Shown here piece by piece: positions 8,630 through 17,607 of a stretch of DNA of 64,000 nt. Under the pieces are notes generated by a model that made no database searches, was not told the DNA's origin, and saw only the letters and a program-made list of their open reading frames with translations. The translations under genes and the position numbers were made by a program. Source of the DNA: Rubripirellula tenax (GTDB lineage: Bacteria; Planctomycetota; Planctomycetia; Pirellulales; Pirellulaceae); assembly GCF_007860125.1 (NCBI RefSeq), contig NZ_SJPW01000012.1, positions 1 to 64,000 of the forward strand, in the 5' to 3' direction. Every line of letters begins with the position of its first letter. Positions within the stretch are counted from its first letter, which is position 1.

Positions 8630-9613
8630 TTGACATCGCATGAAACCGACGGGATCGTCGAGATCCATTCTGTTAGCAAACGATACGGAGCGATTGATGC
8701 GCTGCGGGATGTATCGTTACGTATCCCGGTCGGAGTTACCGGCTTGCTGGGGCCGAATGGATCGGGCAAGAGCACGCTGATCAAGTCGCTGCTTGGTCTG
8801 TTGAAGGTTCAATCGGGCGCAGGACGCGTGCTCGATTTCCAGTGGCCCCGAGATGCACGGATCATTCGCGATCACATTGGTTACTTACCCGAAGACGATT
8901 GTTACATCGCGGGCTTGATTGGCATTGAATCCGTCACCTTGATGGCCCGGCTATCGGGATTGCCTTCTCGGGAGGGCTTGCGCAGGTCACATGAGATGAT
9001 GGACTACTGTGGCTTTGGCGAAGAACGCTATCGCGAGGTTGAATCGTATTCGACCGGAATGCGACAAAAGCTGAAATTCGCCCAGGCGCTCGTGCATGAT
9101 CCCCCGCTTTTGATTCTTGACGAACCGACGACGGGGTTGGATCCGGATCAACGAGTTGCAATGTTGCGTCGCATTCGCAATTTGGCGACGGAGCACGGTA
9201 AGTCGGTGATCTTGTCGACGCACATCTTACCCGACGTTCGCAGCGTGTGTGATCATGTTGTCATCCTGGTTGACGGTACGGTTCGGGTTTTTGATTCGCT
9301 TGAGAACTTGAGTCGCCCCATCAAACCGTGTATGCACATTTCAACGATCGGTGATCCGACGCGAATGATCGAACAGGTTGAGCGTTCCGGATACACGGTT
9401 CATCGCGACATAGAAACCAACAGTTTGCGTGTCGAAGGGATCGCGGAAGAACAAGCGTCTGTGCTTTGGCAGATTGCCGCGGCGTCGAACACTTCGATTC
9501 GTCGACTTGAGCCCGCGGTCAATTCTTTGGAACAGATTTTTATGGATGTGGCTTTGGGCAAGTCACCGATGTCTTCGACTCGCGCTGACGGAGTTGACGA
9601 TGCCAGTTCATGA
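8630..9613 (+). CDS. ABC transporter ATPase, first pair
   Basis: This 327-residue ATP-binding subunit belongs to the ABC-2/CcmA-like group. GPNGSGKST is the Walker A motif, YSTGMRQ replaces the usual LSGGQ signature, LLILDEPTTGLD is Walker B and LSTHI the switch histidine. About 100 residues follow the nucleotide-binding domain, a common extension in this subgroup. The start is TTG 8630; no ATG precedes the conserved domain, so an unusual start is required. Its end overlaps the permease start by 14 bases, which implies translational coupling. It opens a five-gene operon (8630-13781). The substrate is unknown. Confidence 0.85.
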   Translation: MTSHETDGIVEIHSVSKRYGAIDALRDVSLRIPVGVTGLLGPNGSGKSTLIKSLLGLLKVQSGAGRVLDFQWPRDARIIRDHIGYLPEDDCYIAGLIGIESVTLMARLSGLPSREGLRRSHEMMDYCGFGEERYREVESYSTGMRQKLKFAQALVHDPPLLILDEPTTGLDPDQRVAMLRRIRNLATEHGKSVILSTHILPDVRSVCDHVVILVDGTVRVFDSLENLSRPIKPCMHISTIGDPTRMIEQVERSGYTVHRDIETNSLRVEGIAEEQASVLWQIAAASNTSIRRLEPAVNSLEQIFMDVALGKSPMSSTRADGVDDASS

Positions 9614-10592
9614 TCTTGGGTATCGAGGTTGGCGTGGCGAACGAATGGCGAGGTGGCTTCGTCCATGGGTCGTTGCTCGCAGCGGGATCTCATTGGTTTG
9701 GCGACGGCGTTGGCTACGAACGATGCTGATGCTCGCTTGGCTGCCGGTCGTTGTCCCGGCGATGGGCATCTTCGCATTCGAGTATTCGTCGACCGAACCC
9801 GATTTGCAACGAGCGATCGTTCAGCTCGTCAGCGGCCCGCTTCGGCAACCGGAATTGGGCCGGCAGATCATCGACGACCCGCAAGCGGCTCGTCACCAGG
9901 TTTGGGCGACGTTGATTCTGGTTTTCTTTCGATATCCACAGCTCGTCGCGATGGTCGTCTTGATCGGGTTGATCGCGCCGATGCTGGTTTCGTATGACTT
10001 ACGGACGAAGGCATATCTGATGTACTTTTCGCGGCCGCTTTCGCCGTCGCAGTACATCCTCGGTAAGTCGGCCGTGATATGGTTTCTGCTGGCGATGATT
10101 GCGACCATACCGGCGCTGCTGTTGTACGTCCTTGGCGTGTTGTTGTCTCCTGATCTTTCCGTGGTGATGCAGACTTGGGATCTGCCGTTCAGGATTCTTG
10201 CCGCTTCGGCTGTTCTGATGATTCCGACGACGGCATTGGCGGTCGCATACTCTTCGTTGACTTCCGAGAGTCGATATGCAACGTTCGCGTGGTTTGCGAC
10301 ATGGGCGTTGGGATTCGTCGCCTATCAAGTTTTGACGTCGACGACCGCGATCGTTGCTTCGGTCGGCACGGGACGCGGGCGAGGTAGCCGCCGATGGGAG
10401 AACATGGAATTTGATGCCGATCGATACCGTTTGCTTTCGCCCTATCACACGCTGGGCAAGGTCGAGGCGTGGGTGTTTGATCTCGACACCTCATCGGCAA
10501 GCGTCGTGCCGGCGGTTGTGATGCTGGGTGCGATCACCGTCGTTTCATTTTGGTTGGTTCGACGGCGTATCAACGCGAGGCTTAGTGTTTAA
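9600..10592 (+). CDS. ABC-2 type permease, first pair
   Basis: The 330-residue membrane protein has about six hydrophobic segments, the first around residues 40-60 (TMLMLAWLPVVVPAMGIFAF). The central part contains YDLRTKAYLMYFSRPLSPSQYILGK, split here over a loop and the next helix, a typical ABC-2 signature in which the permease contacts the ATPase. I chose ATG 9600 over the longer frame from 9429, because the latter would overlap the ATPase gene by 185 bases and its extra residues look like shadow translation. The overlap with the ATPase stop suggests coupling. It would form the membrane pore for an unknown exported compound. Confidence 0.8.
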   Translation: MPVHDLGYRGWRGERMARWLRPWVVARSGISLVWRRRWLRTMLMLAWLPVVVPAMGIFAFEYSSTEPDLQRAIVQLVSGPLRQPELGRQIIDDPQAARHQVWATLILVFFRYPQLVAMVVLIGLIAPMLVSYDLRTKAYLMYFSRPLSPSQYILGKSAVIWFLLAMIATIPALLLYVLGVLLSPDLSVVMQTWDLPFRILAASAVLMIPTTALAVAYSSLTSESRYATFAWFATWALGFVAYQVLTSTTAIVASVGTGRGRGSRRWENMEFDADRYRLLSPYHTLGKVEAWVFDLDTSSASVVPAVVMLGAITVVSFWLVRRRINARLSV

Positions 10593-10595
10593 GCG

Positions 10596-11531
10596 ATGAT
10601 TGAACTGAACCATGTAACGAAAATGTATGGCAATGTCGTCGGCGTGAACGACTTGACGCTGACAATTGACACCGGCGCGTACGGGTTGATCGGCCCTAAC
10701 GGTTCCGGAAAGACGACATTGATCAATTTGCTGATCGGCCACCTGCAACCGACGCTGGGAAGCGTTCGCTTGTTTGACTCGGTGCCGGCCGACGATCGGC
10801 GGTTGCTGAGGCGAATCGGTCTTTGCCCCGCATCCGATGTGCTCTATCCGAACGTGTCGGCACTGGAATGGGTGACGTATCAGGTTCGGCTGCATGGCAT
10901 GGAAAGGCGACATTGTACATCGCGCGCCGAAGCCGCGCTCGAAACCGTCGGCATGACATCGTCGATGCGGCGACCGATGGGAACCTATTCATTGGGCATG
11001 AGGCAAAGGACAAAGATCGCCCAAGCGATTGCTCATGAACCCGACCTGCTGATCTTGGACGAACCGTACAACGGACTTGATCCGGTCGGTCGAAACGACA
11101 TGACGCGGTTGTTGAAGAAATGGACACGCAACGGACGTGGGCTGATCTTTGCCAGTCACGTGTTGCAGGAGATCGAGTCCGTAACGTCATCATTCTTGTT
11201 GATTCACGGTGGGCGATTGCTGGCGTCGGGGACGGCCGATGAGATCGAATCCCTTTTGGCGGACGCGCCGCAAGAGATCTGCTTGGTCGGCGCTGATGCG
11301 GGAAGGCTGATTCATCGGTTGGCGGATGTCGATTGGGTCGACGCGATGGAATGGAACCAAGGCAAGTCTGAGTTACGAGTTTCGCTTCGCGAGCCGCTGG
11401 CGTTCTACGAGTGCATCGCCAAGTGGATTCATGATGATGGCCTTGGAACAATGCAGTTGCGAACGCCCGATGGAAATTTGGAAGCCGTTTTCGATTCGCT
11501 GCTGCGACGGCATCGTGGAGAGTCTTCATGA
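10596..11531 (+). CDS. ABC transporter ATPase, second pair
   Basis: A 311-residue ATP-binding subunit related to the first ATPase of the operon. It shows GPNGSGKTT (Walker A), YSLGMRQRTKIAQA (signature region), LLILDEPYNGLDP (Walker B) and ASHVL (switch region). It begins three bases after the first permease stop and ends in an ATGA overlap with the second permease start. Two different ATPase/permease pairs in one operon imply either two transporters working together or one heteromeric complex. The sequence does not decide this. Confidence 0.87.
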   Translation: MIELNHVTKMYGNVVGVNDLTLTIDTGAYGLIGPNGSGKTTLINLLIGHLQPTLGSVRLFDSVPADDRRLLRRIGLCPASDVLYPNVSALEWVTYQVRLHGMERRHCTSRAEAALETVGMTSSMRRPMGTYSLGMRQRTKIAQAIAHEPDLLILDEPYNGLDPVGRNDMTRLLKKWTRNGRGLIFASHVLQEIESVTSSFLLIHGGRLLASGTADEIESLLADAPQEICLVGADAGRLIHRLADVDWVDAMEWNQGKSELRVSLREPLAFYECIAKWIHDDGLGTMQLRTPDGNLEAVFDSLLRRHRGESS

Positions 11532-12322
11532 ATCGATTGACGATGATTTGGGACATCATGAAGTTCGAACTTCGCCGTTCGCTCACTCCTGGACGCATGG
11601 CGATGTGGTTGGTGCTTGTAGTGTTTCCGATAGCGATCGTTGCGACCATGCGGGCGATCGCGGAAGTAACGCTGGGCGAAAAATATGAACCGTCGGATTT
11701 TGTCGAACCGTTTGGGTTCACCGTGTATTTTCTCGTCCCCGAAGTGACGTGTCTGTTAGGTCTGCTGCTCTGGGCTACTCCGGCGATCAGCACCGAAGTG
11801 GAAGGGCAAACCTGGATTTACTTAGCGATGCGGCAATCCGGTCGTCGCATGGTGCTGTTCGGAAAATACTTGACGGCGGTCGCATGGACGACGTCTGCGG
11901 CGCTGATTGCCGCATCGGCGTGCGTGTTGGTCATCGGCGGTCCCGAGATGCACAGAATGTGGTGCGTGATGAGCGCGTTGGTGTTGCTTTCGTGTTTTGC
12001 GCACGCCGCAGTCTTCCTTCTGATCGGCGTCGTGTTCTATCGCCGTACGATGGTCAGCGCCGTGGCCTATACAATGGTGGTCGAGTACGGCCTGTCGTTC
12101 ATTCCGGCGTTGGTGAACAAGTTCACGATCAACTATCGACTGCGAGGCCTGTTGGCCAATTGGATGGAGTGGGAGAACGTGCGCACGAACGCCGAAAACA
12201 TTTTTGGAATTGAGCCCGTATCGACTCACCTTTTGGTTTTGACCGCGATCACGGTCACTATGCTGGGGATATCGCTCTATTACGTTGAACATGCGGAGTA
12301 TCCGACCCAGCAAGAAGGGTGA
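11528..12322 (+). CDS. ABC-2 type permease, second pair
   Basis: This is a 264-residue membrane protein with about six predicted membrane segments (for instance MAMWLVLVVFPIAIVAT near residue 24 and VTCLLGLLLWATPAIS near 73). EVEGQTWIYLAMRQSGRR corresponds to the ATPase-contact loop of ABC-2 permeases. It is shorter than the first permease. Its start overlaps the second ATPase stop by four bases, and it ends 10 bases before the DUF1501 gene. It is probably the cognate membrane partner of the second ATPase. Confidence 0.78.
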   Translation: MNRLTMIWDIMKFELRRSLTPGRMAMWLVLVVFPIAIVATMRAIAEVTLGEKYEPSDFVEPFGFTVYFLVPEVTCLLGLLLWATPAISTEVEGQTWIYLAMRQSGRRMVLFGKYLTAVAWTTSAALIAASACVLVIGGPEMHRMWCVMSALVLLSCFAHAAVFLLIGVVFYRRTMVSAVAYTMVVEYGLSFIPALVNKFTINYRLRGLLANWMEWENVRTNAENIFGIEPVSTHLLVLTAITVTMLGISLYYVEHAEYPTQQEG

Positions 12323-12332
12323 GGCGTTTGTT

Positions 12333-13781
12333 GTGAATCGAACCATGAACCAGATCAATCGGCGCGAGAGTCTTTTCCGGCTTGGCACATCGCTGGGTGG
12401 CATCGCATCGGCGGCCTTGCTTGCCCAGGACGCGCGGTCAACCGAGGCCATGCTTGCCCAAGACGCCAGATCATCGGACGGCGCCGAAGGCCCGATGTCG
12501 CCCAAGATCGGACACTTTCCTGCCAAGGCAAAAAACTGCATCTTCTTGATGATGGAGGGCGGCCCTTCGCATATCGATACATTCGATCCTAAGCCGGCAC
12601 TCGATAAGTTGCACTTGAAAGAGTTCACGCGCGAGGGAGAGATGAAATCAGCGATGGAGAGTGGCAAACGATATTACGTCGCTAGCCCGTTCAAGTTCGC
12701 GAAGTACGGCGAAAGTGGAGCCGCGATGGCAGACAATTGGAGCCACCTTTCCTCCGTCGCCGATGAGTTGTGTTTCTATCGCGGTTGTCAGGTCGACAGT
12801 GTCAATCACCCGACGGCGATGTATCAGATGAACTGCGGCGATCGTTTCGGTGGTGACCCGGGGATCGGATCGTGGGTGACTTACGGGCTTGGCAGCGAGA
12901 ATCAGAACCTTCCCGGATTCCTGGTGCTGCCCGAGGTGTCTTATCCTCAAGGCGGTGCAGCAAATTGGAGCAACGGCTACTTACCAGCCTTCTATCAAGG
13001 TACGCCGCTTCGCGCAAAGGGCTCGCCGATTCTTGATCTACAGCCACCACCGGGAATTACATCGGCGCGGCAAAGGGCGAACCTTGACTTCCTAAGTCAG
13101 GTCAACGCTGATCACGCGGCAAAACATCCCGACCACGATGATCTGAACGCGCGAATGGAAAGCTACGAACTTGCCTTCCGAATGCAGATGGAAGTGCCGG
13201 ACGCCGTCGACTTGTCTGGTGAGGATGCTAAGACGCTAGCGATGTACGGAATTGGTGGCGGTGCCACGGACTCTTTCGGCCGCAAGTGTTTACTGGCGCG
13301 AAAAATGGTCGAAAAGGGAGTGCGTTTTGTCCAGCTCTACAACGGGTCATGGGACAGCCATGACTACATCGAGCGCGCCCACGGGAACCTGGTTCGCGGC
13401 GTCGACCAACCGATCGCGGCACTGATCACCGACCTGAAGCAGCGTGGATTGCTCGACAGCACATTGATCGTTTGGTGTGGCGAATTCGGTCGCACGCCCG
13501 ACAACGGCGTCCGCGGCGGCGTCGCGTACGGACGTGACCACAATCCGAATGCCATGACGATCTGGATGGCCGGTGGCGGTTGCAATGCTGGGCACACGAT
13601 TGGCGCTACCGACGAGACGGGAACGAATGCCGTTGAGAACGTACATCACGTCCGCGACTTTCATTGCACGCTGCTACGACTGCTAGGTCTCGATGACAAC
13701 AAGCTGACGTACTACCACGCGGGACGCTTCAAACAACTGAGTCAGTTTGGTGGCAAAGTGATTCACGATCTGATCGCGTGA
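12333..13781 (+). CDS. DUF1501 family exported protein
   Basis: The roughly 482-residue product belongs to DUF1501, an alkaline-phosphatase-fold family that is strongly expanded in planctomycetes and has no settled function. The N-terminus has a twin-arginine pattern (NRRESLFRLG) followed by a hydrophobic stretch, so Tat export is likely. Family motifs include MMEGGPSHIDTFDPKP, the CQVDSVNHP region, YNGSWDSHD and WCGEFGRTP. GTG 12333 has a good gagg site (12321-12324) eight bases upstream; the in-frame ATG at 12345 would be too far away. It is the fifth gene of the ABC operon. Its position suggests the transporter serves the envelope or this protein's substrate, but that is inference. An 11-residue duplication follows the signal region. 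Confidence 0.85.
   Translation: MNRTMNQINRRESLFRLGTSLGGIASAALLAQDARSTEAMLAQDARSSDGAEGPMSPKIGHFPAKAKNCIFLMMEGGPSHIDTFDPKPALDKLHLKEFTREGEMKSAMESGKRYYVASPFKFAKYGESGAAMADNWSHLSSVADELCFYRGCQVDSVNHPTAMYQMNCGDRFGGDPGIGSWVTYGLGSENQNLPGFLVLPEVSYPQGGAANWSNGYLPAFYQGTPLRAKGSPILDLQPPPGITSARQRANLDFLSQVNADHAAKHPDHDDLNARMESYELAFRMQMEVPDAVDLSGEDAKTLAMYGIGGGATDSFGRKCLLARKMVEKGVRFVQLYNGSWDSHDYIERAHGNLVRGVDQPIAALITDLKQRGLLDSTLIVWCGEFGRTPDNGVRGGVAYGRDHNPNAMTIWMAGGGCNAGHTIGATDETGTNAVENVHHVRDFHCTLLRLLGLDDNKLTYYHAGRFKQLSQFGGKVIHDLIA
12420..12485. repeat. 33-base tandem duplication within the DUF1501 gene
   Basis: Two adjacent 33-base units (12420-12452 and 12453-12485) encode LAQDARSTEAM and LAQDARSSDGA directly after the signal region. 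The unit length is a multiple of three, so the duplication stays in frame. The copies have diverged at third positions and at the end. Confidence 0.8.
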
Positions 13782-13794
13782 CGCGATGGCTTGG

Positions 13795-14376
13795 TCACGG
13801 AATCGTGATGGTGCAAACGACGTCGGTGGAATACTTTCCGACGGGAACTTCATCCAAAGCCGGCAGAATGAATTTCAGGACGAGTCCTACTTCGGCCGTT
13901 CCAGCACCATCGGCAACGACCTGCACGACGGCGGTTTCGTCGCCATCCGCTACCGAAGACTGATCGCTGGATTTGGTTATCTGCCAATTCGCCGCGCCCG
14001 TTCGGTTGGGAACCGACACATCCAATCCGGCATCGACTTTGATCGTCGGGATCGTTTGGTGTGCGAATGCGGACTCGACCGCAAACCCGACAACGACGCC
14101 CGATTGGCTGTTGCTGCGAATGCCCCAGGTCTGCTGTGGGAACGCGTTGGTCCCTGGAACCAGTTCCAAATCGACATCGGCTTGCGAAGGTGTCGTCAAT
14201 CCAACGCCCTCGGGCACCGTGACGGTAAACCTCTGTTGGGCGATCTGGCCTTGGCAGAGCTCCGGCGCCGAGCAAGCAAACAAGAACGCCGCGATTTGCC
14301 AGAATCGCTGGTGACGAAAGGCATTGGATCGTGATCCGTGCCCGACAGTTTTATGATGTTGCCCCTTCATGGACAT
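13795..14376 (-). CDS. Secreted beta-sandwich protein of unknown function
   Basis: The 193-residue product has a long basic N-terminus, a hydrophobic segment (FWQIAAFLFACSA) and a mature part rich in Val, Thr and Ser. Alternating hydrophobic strands (QRFTVTVPEGV, AVVQVVADGAG, EVGLVLKFILPAL) and a final YSTDVVCTITIP suggest an immunoglobulin-like or pilin-like sandwich, reminiscent of WxL or spore-coat-U-type folds. This is fold-level intuition, not a family assignment. The start is ATG 14376 or 14370. The gene is convergent with the DUF1501 gene, only 13 bases between the stops, and has no partner in its own direction. Confidence 0.6.
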   Translation of the reverse strand: MSMKGQHHKTVGHGSRSNAFRHQRFWQIAAFLFACSAPELCQGQIAQQRFTVTVPEGVGLTTPSQADVDLELVPGTNAFPQQTWGIRSNSQSGVVVGFAVESAFAHQTIPTIKVDAGLDVSVPNRTGAANWQITKSSDQSSVADGDETAVVQVVADGAGTAEVGLVLKFILPALDEVPVGKYSTDVVCTITIP

Positions 14377-14709
14377 CAGCGTAATTCCCTACCCACCGAC
14401 CTCCATCAAAACGGCTTTACCTGACAGGTAAATTCATATCGAGGTTGGATTTGCATCGGTTGTCGCAGCTGTACCGGGCAAAGGCGTCCGATCGGGTCAT
14501 CAAAACCTGCCGTGACACGCAAAGAGCCGCCATGCGACGTGTGGACAGATTGTTTCCACAGCGATGGTGAAAGTCTTTCTCTTGCGAAATGCCGTTGGCA
14601 CGCTACGAAGCTCTTTTATGTCGAATCACTGGATTTCAGCACATGGCATGGTTCGTGCATTAGAAAGGACCAAAGTTGACTTCGACGACCATTTCCATAG
14701 CGATACTTG
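14377..14709. other. Gene-free stretch upstream of the beta-sandwich gene
   Basis: No gene can be supported. A small inverted repeat, tacctgacaggta at about 14420-14432, lies some 45 bases upstream of the beta-sandwich gene and could be an operator. Nothing else is visible. Confidence 0.35.
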
Positions 14710-15312
14710 ATGTCCATCGCCCCCGAAACATCCACACTCAAGGAATCTTTGAAAGCGAAACATGGAGTGCTTCACTTGATCGCCAAGATGGGGCCGACTT
14801 GGTTCGTGCTTGCCGTCATGGTCGGCGGTTGGCTGGCAATTCATGAAATCAATACAGGCGATCGTTTGGTGGATGTGGACGAAGCCGCATGGCGCGATCC
14901 GGTACAGTGGGTGCCTAACCAATGTGATTCGTTCTGCGTTTACATCGCGTCGGTGACCGACGAGCCACTGAACGTCGCCCGCCCAGTCGATCGCCTTTTT
15001 GGTCGTACTGACATGAACCTCGCGCCAAGCGCCAAGCGGTTCAACGAACGCGAACGCGTTGCACATCCCTCCGCGAACCTATTTGAAGTCAGTCTTTTCA
15101 CGACTTCCCCGCCGCATCGGCAGCGACGCCCGCGAGTACGAAATCAAATGATTGTGAATTCAAAGCCGAAACGCAGCATTCGATTCTTAAAGAAAATCGC
15201 ATTTCGAAACGCGATTGAAAGTCGAGCCGCTCGAAGCAAACTGCGTGGCATTAGCCCCCCAAGCACCAGCGGACGAGCGAGCGAACCAGACGGCGGTCAC
15301 CGCACTCAATGA
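14710..15312 (+). CDS. Doubtful ORF with one membrane segment
   Basis: An open frame of about 200 codons begins MSIAPETSTLKESLKAK. It has one strong membrane segment (TWFVLAVMVGGWLAIHEI, residues about 30-47), and its C-terminal half is rich in Arg, Ser and Pro and looks like random translation. The first 60 residues look protein-like, so this may be the 5' part of a small membrane protein gene whose reading frame later runs into unrelated DNA. No family is recognised. An overlapping frame on the minus strand (15066-14626) is equally open, so the call is weak. Confidence 0.25.
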   Translation: MSIAPETSTLKESLKAKHGVLHLIAKMGPTWFVLAVMVGGWLAIHEINTGDRLVDVDEAAWRDPVQWVPNQCDSFCVYIASVTDEPLNVARPVDRLFGRTDMNLAPSAKRFNERERVAHPSANLFEVSLFTTSPPHRQRRPRVRNQMIVNSKPKRSIRFLKKIAFRNAIESRAARSKLRGISPPSTSGRASEPDGGHRTQ

Positions 15313-15700
15313 CCGCCCGCGCGTAAAACTCCAATTCCGAACACCAGCCAATACGTTCCAACACCGTCCAAATGTTTCGATTCGGAGCTGAATTCACACG
15401 GGGGGTAACCATGTCGATGAACCGGAGTTTTGTGATTTCCGCTTGGGCAGTTGGCTTCGCCGTTTTACCGCCTCCGCTACGATCAATTAACCCGGTTATT
15501 GCCGGACGATAAGCATAGCCGCTTTGGGTCGTTGGCGTTTTTCTTGTAGTTGGTCGTTGCTCTGGGGCTGGTGCGCGGTCGTCTTCTTACAAAGTTGCTT
15601 CGGACGGCATCCCGAGCCTGGGGCCGGTTGTAGAGTCTTGCGCTTTTGAGAACGCTATGCATGCTGGTGTCTTTCAACGCTCTCAACCTGGAAACACATC
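15313..15700. other. Non-coding stretch with possible attC-like remnant
   Basis: This 388-base stretch holds no gene. The part at 15405-15427 (taaccatgtcgatgaaccgg region) resembles, from memory, the leading half of recombination sites found in cassette arrays of planctomycetes. The expected matching trailing half is not clear; cccggttattgccgg around 15489-15504 is only a partial candidate. If correct, this is a degenerate integron-type site. The region runs directly into the truncated recombinase gene. Confidence 0.25.
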
Positions 15701-15973
15701 ATGACTCCTTATCAAAACCGGCTCAACGAAATCACCGCCCGCGTTGCCGGCGACATGAAAATCCGAAACTTCGCCCAAGCCACCATCGATGCCTACACCT
15801 ACCACATCGATCGATTCGCCGACTTTCTCGGCGCCACCGAAGTGGTCGATGCCACACCCGAACACGTCCGGTCATTCCAATTGCACTTGATCGAACGGCG
15901 AAAGTTTGGTTGGAGCTCCTTCAACCAGGCCGTTTTGCGATTGGCGAATCGTTCATTACGTGAAACTGGCTAA
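15701..15973 (+). pseudogene. Truncated tyrosine recombinase (N-terminal SAM-like domain only)
   Basis: The 90 residues match the N-terminal core-binding domain of XerD/phage-type integrases: MTPYQNRLNEITARVAGDM, then a helical segment ending YHIDRFADFLG, then PEHVRSFQLHLIERRKFGWSS and FNQAV. At that point family members go on with more core-binding helices and then the catalytic domain with Arg, His and Tyr. Here the frame changes character and stops after 90 residues, and no catalytic part follows downstream. It is therefore an inactive remnant of a recombinase or recombinase-bearing mobile element. Confidence 0.7.
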
Positions 15974-16163
15974 GTTTCTGGTGACCATCAACCTCGACTC
16001 GAATCAAATTGACCTCGAACATCTGAAGATCGCTCCTGCCAACGGACCCGCCCTGACGTTATGATCCGGTCGCAATGAAGGCGACCAAGGTTTGCACTGG
16101 AGCCGAATTCACAGACGTTTCAAAGTCGTTTCTCTTTCTCGCCCCGCTCGGTGATGTCTACCG

Positions 16164-16559
16164 ATGTCCGACATACGCATCCGTAACCAGACGCAAGACC
16201 GTTTCGCGGAAATCTCGAAGAACCTGGTGCGATCCACGACGGCTTCCGCCGCACTGGCGAGACTCGATAGCAGCGACGATGGCGTAATTCCACCTACCTG
16301 GAAGTCGAGGTTGGCTACGACGTTGTTCTTCGGCTTGACGGGATTGTGGCTGATTGTTTTGTTCTGGAGGTTGGTTGACGGTCCCCGGAGAACCTCTGCG
16401 CAACATCTTGCAACGTGGTTGGAGGGTAAGGATCTTCGGTCTTGCGAACTTTGGGAATTTGATAGCGGATCTGAATGCGGATATGCTCTGCTGCGTAACG
16501 GAGACGTGAAAGACTTCTGGCTTTATTGCGACTACCAGGCAACGGATTGCGGCAGGTAG
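16164..16559 (+). CDS. Small single-span membrane protein, unknown function
   Basis: This 131-residue protein has a basic, polar N-terminus, a strong membrane segment (TTLFFGLTGLWLIVLFW, about residues 52-68) and a C-terminal soluble part containing three Cys (SCEL, SECGY, LYCD, DCGR). I recognise no family. It lies in the accessory stretch downstream of the broken recombinase and 115 bases before the next orphan gene on the same strand. It may be a genuine accessory gene, but the evidence is only its composition and intact frame. Confidence 0.45.
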   Translation: MSDIRIRNQTQDRFAEISKNLVRSTTASAALARLDSSDDGVIPPTWKSRLATTLFFGLTGLWLIVLFWRLVDGPRRTSAQHLATWLEGKDLRSCELWEFDSGSECGYALLRNGDVKDFWLYCDYQATDCGR

Positions 16560-16674
16560 CCACGGCACGCAGCGGAGCATGAATTGCAAGCGTCATAAAG
16601 AGATTGCCGCTTCTGTTTTCGCCAGGTGATGCCAACTATCGTCCATGAATATTGCTTGTCTACATAGTTGAACC

Positions 16675-17586
16675 ATGATTGACTCCCTGCCCGAAAGATA
16701 TCGACGTGACATCGAAGTGCTGGTGGAGAGCTATGGCACGGACCAGTCGATTTACGAGTACATCTCGGCCGAACAGAAGAAGCATTTCCCAAAGTTGTTC
16801 GGTGTCAATCGAATACGTGAAGTCGATTGGTCATCCGACCAGCATGTCGCGCGCGCCACGCAACATCTCATGAGCGGCTACGCGTTATTGGAACGCGGCT
16901 ACGCCAAGCGTATTCACGAGGATCGACCGGAGGAGCTAGCACGCGCGGCGAGCACGTTTGGTCGATTAAGCTTTTGGTGGGGCACTCGCGACGAAAACGA
17001 CGGTTTCTTGTGCAACGCAAATGATTTGTTGAAGACATTGGCGTCTGGTGACATTGAGCTTGTTCAACGATACACGGCGGTGACGCCTCAACGTGCAATC
17101 ACTGGCCCAATGGCCGCGAAATTACTGCATGCAGGCATCACGGCGGTCATTAGCCATGATCGCGAGCGCCTTGCGGATGCTCTCGATGAATACGAGACAT
17201 GGAAGAAACCGAAGACGTACATCAGTTGCATGTACGCGACACTGCGGGGACTGCTGGATTCAGACGCTGTTCAAGTTGCCCAAGGTCTTGATGCGCTCAT
17301 CAATGCGAGTCGGAAGATTTTTCAGCATTACGATCTTTTTAAATATATTTGTCTCGAACCACACGGGCTCTACGAGCTATGCCGATGGTATGATGCCGAA
17401 TTGGTTTCAGAGTTCAATCCGGACCGCTGCTTGCCGTGGGACAATGGGCTCTATCAGTGGGTTCGAAGCAATGAGAGCAGGATCCCACACTACGACGTTG
17501 CATCGCTGTCGACCGCGTTACAAGAATGGCTGGTGCAACTTCCTTTCCGCGATGAGCTTGCACACCATTGGCCTAGCGAACGTTAA
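16675..17586 (+). CDS. Helical cytoplasmic protein, possibly immunity-like
   Basis: The 303-residue protein has no signal peptide or membrane segment and looks largely alpha-helical. Its general layout, helical repeats followed by a C-terminal YELCRWYDAELV and WDNGLYQWV region, weakly recalls Imm49-type immunity proteins of polymorphic toxin systems. I cannot confirm that without a profile search, and no toxin gene is adjacent. The gene ends 21 bases before the lipoprotein gene on the same strand, so the two may be co-transcribed. It sits between mobile-element remnants and a chimeric gene, which fits an accessory origin. Confidence 0.6.
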   Translation: MIDSLPERYRRDIEVLVESYGTDQSIYEYISAEQKKHFPKLFGVNRIREVDWSSDQHVARATQHLMSGYALLERGYAKRIHEDRPEELARAASTFGRLSFWWGTRDENDGFLCNANDLLKTLASGDIELVQRYTAVTPQRAITGPMAAKLLHAGITAVISHDRERLADALDEYETWKKPKTYISCMYATLRGLLDSDAVQVAQGLDALINASRKIFQHYDLFKYICLEPHGLYELCRWYDAELVSEFNPDRCLPWDNGLYQWVRSNESRIPHYDVASLSTALQEWLVQLPFRDELAHHWPSER

Positions 17587-17607
17587 TACACGCCTTGGAA
17601 TCGAAAA

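Noticed and set aside
14626-15066. Minus-strand gene opposite the doubtful ORF
   Set aside because: It is open but has no protein-like features, and both strands here look degraded.
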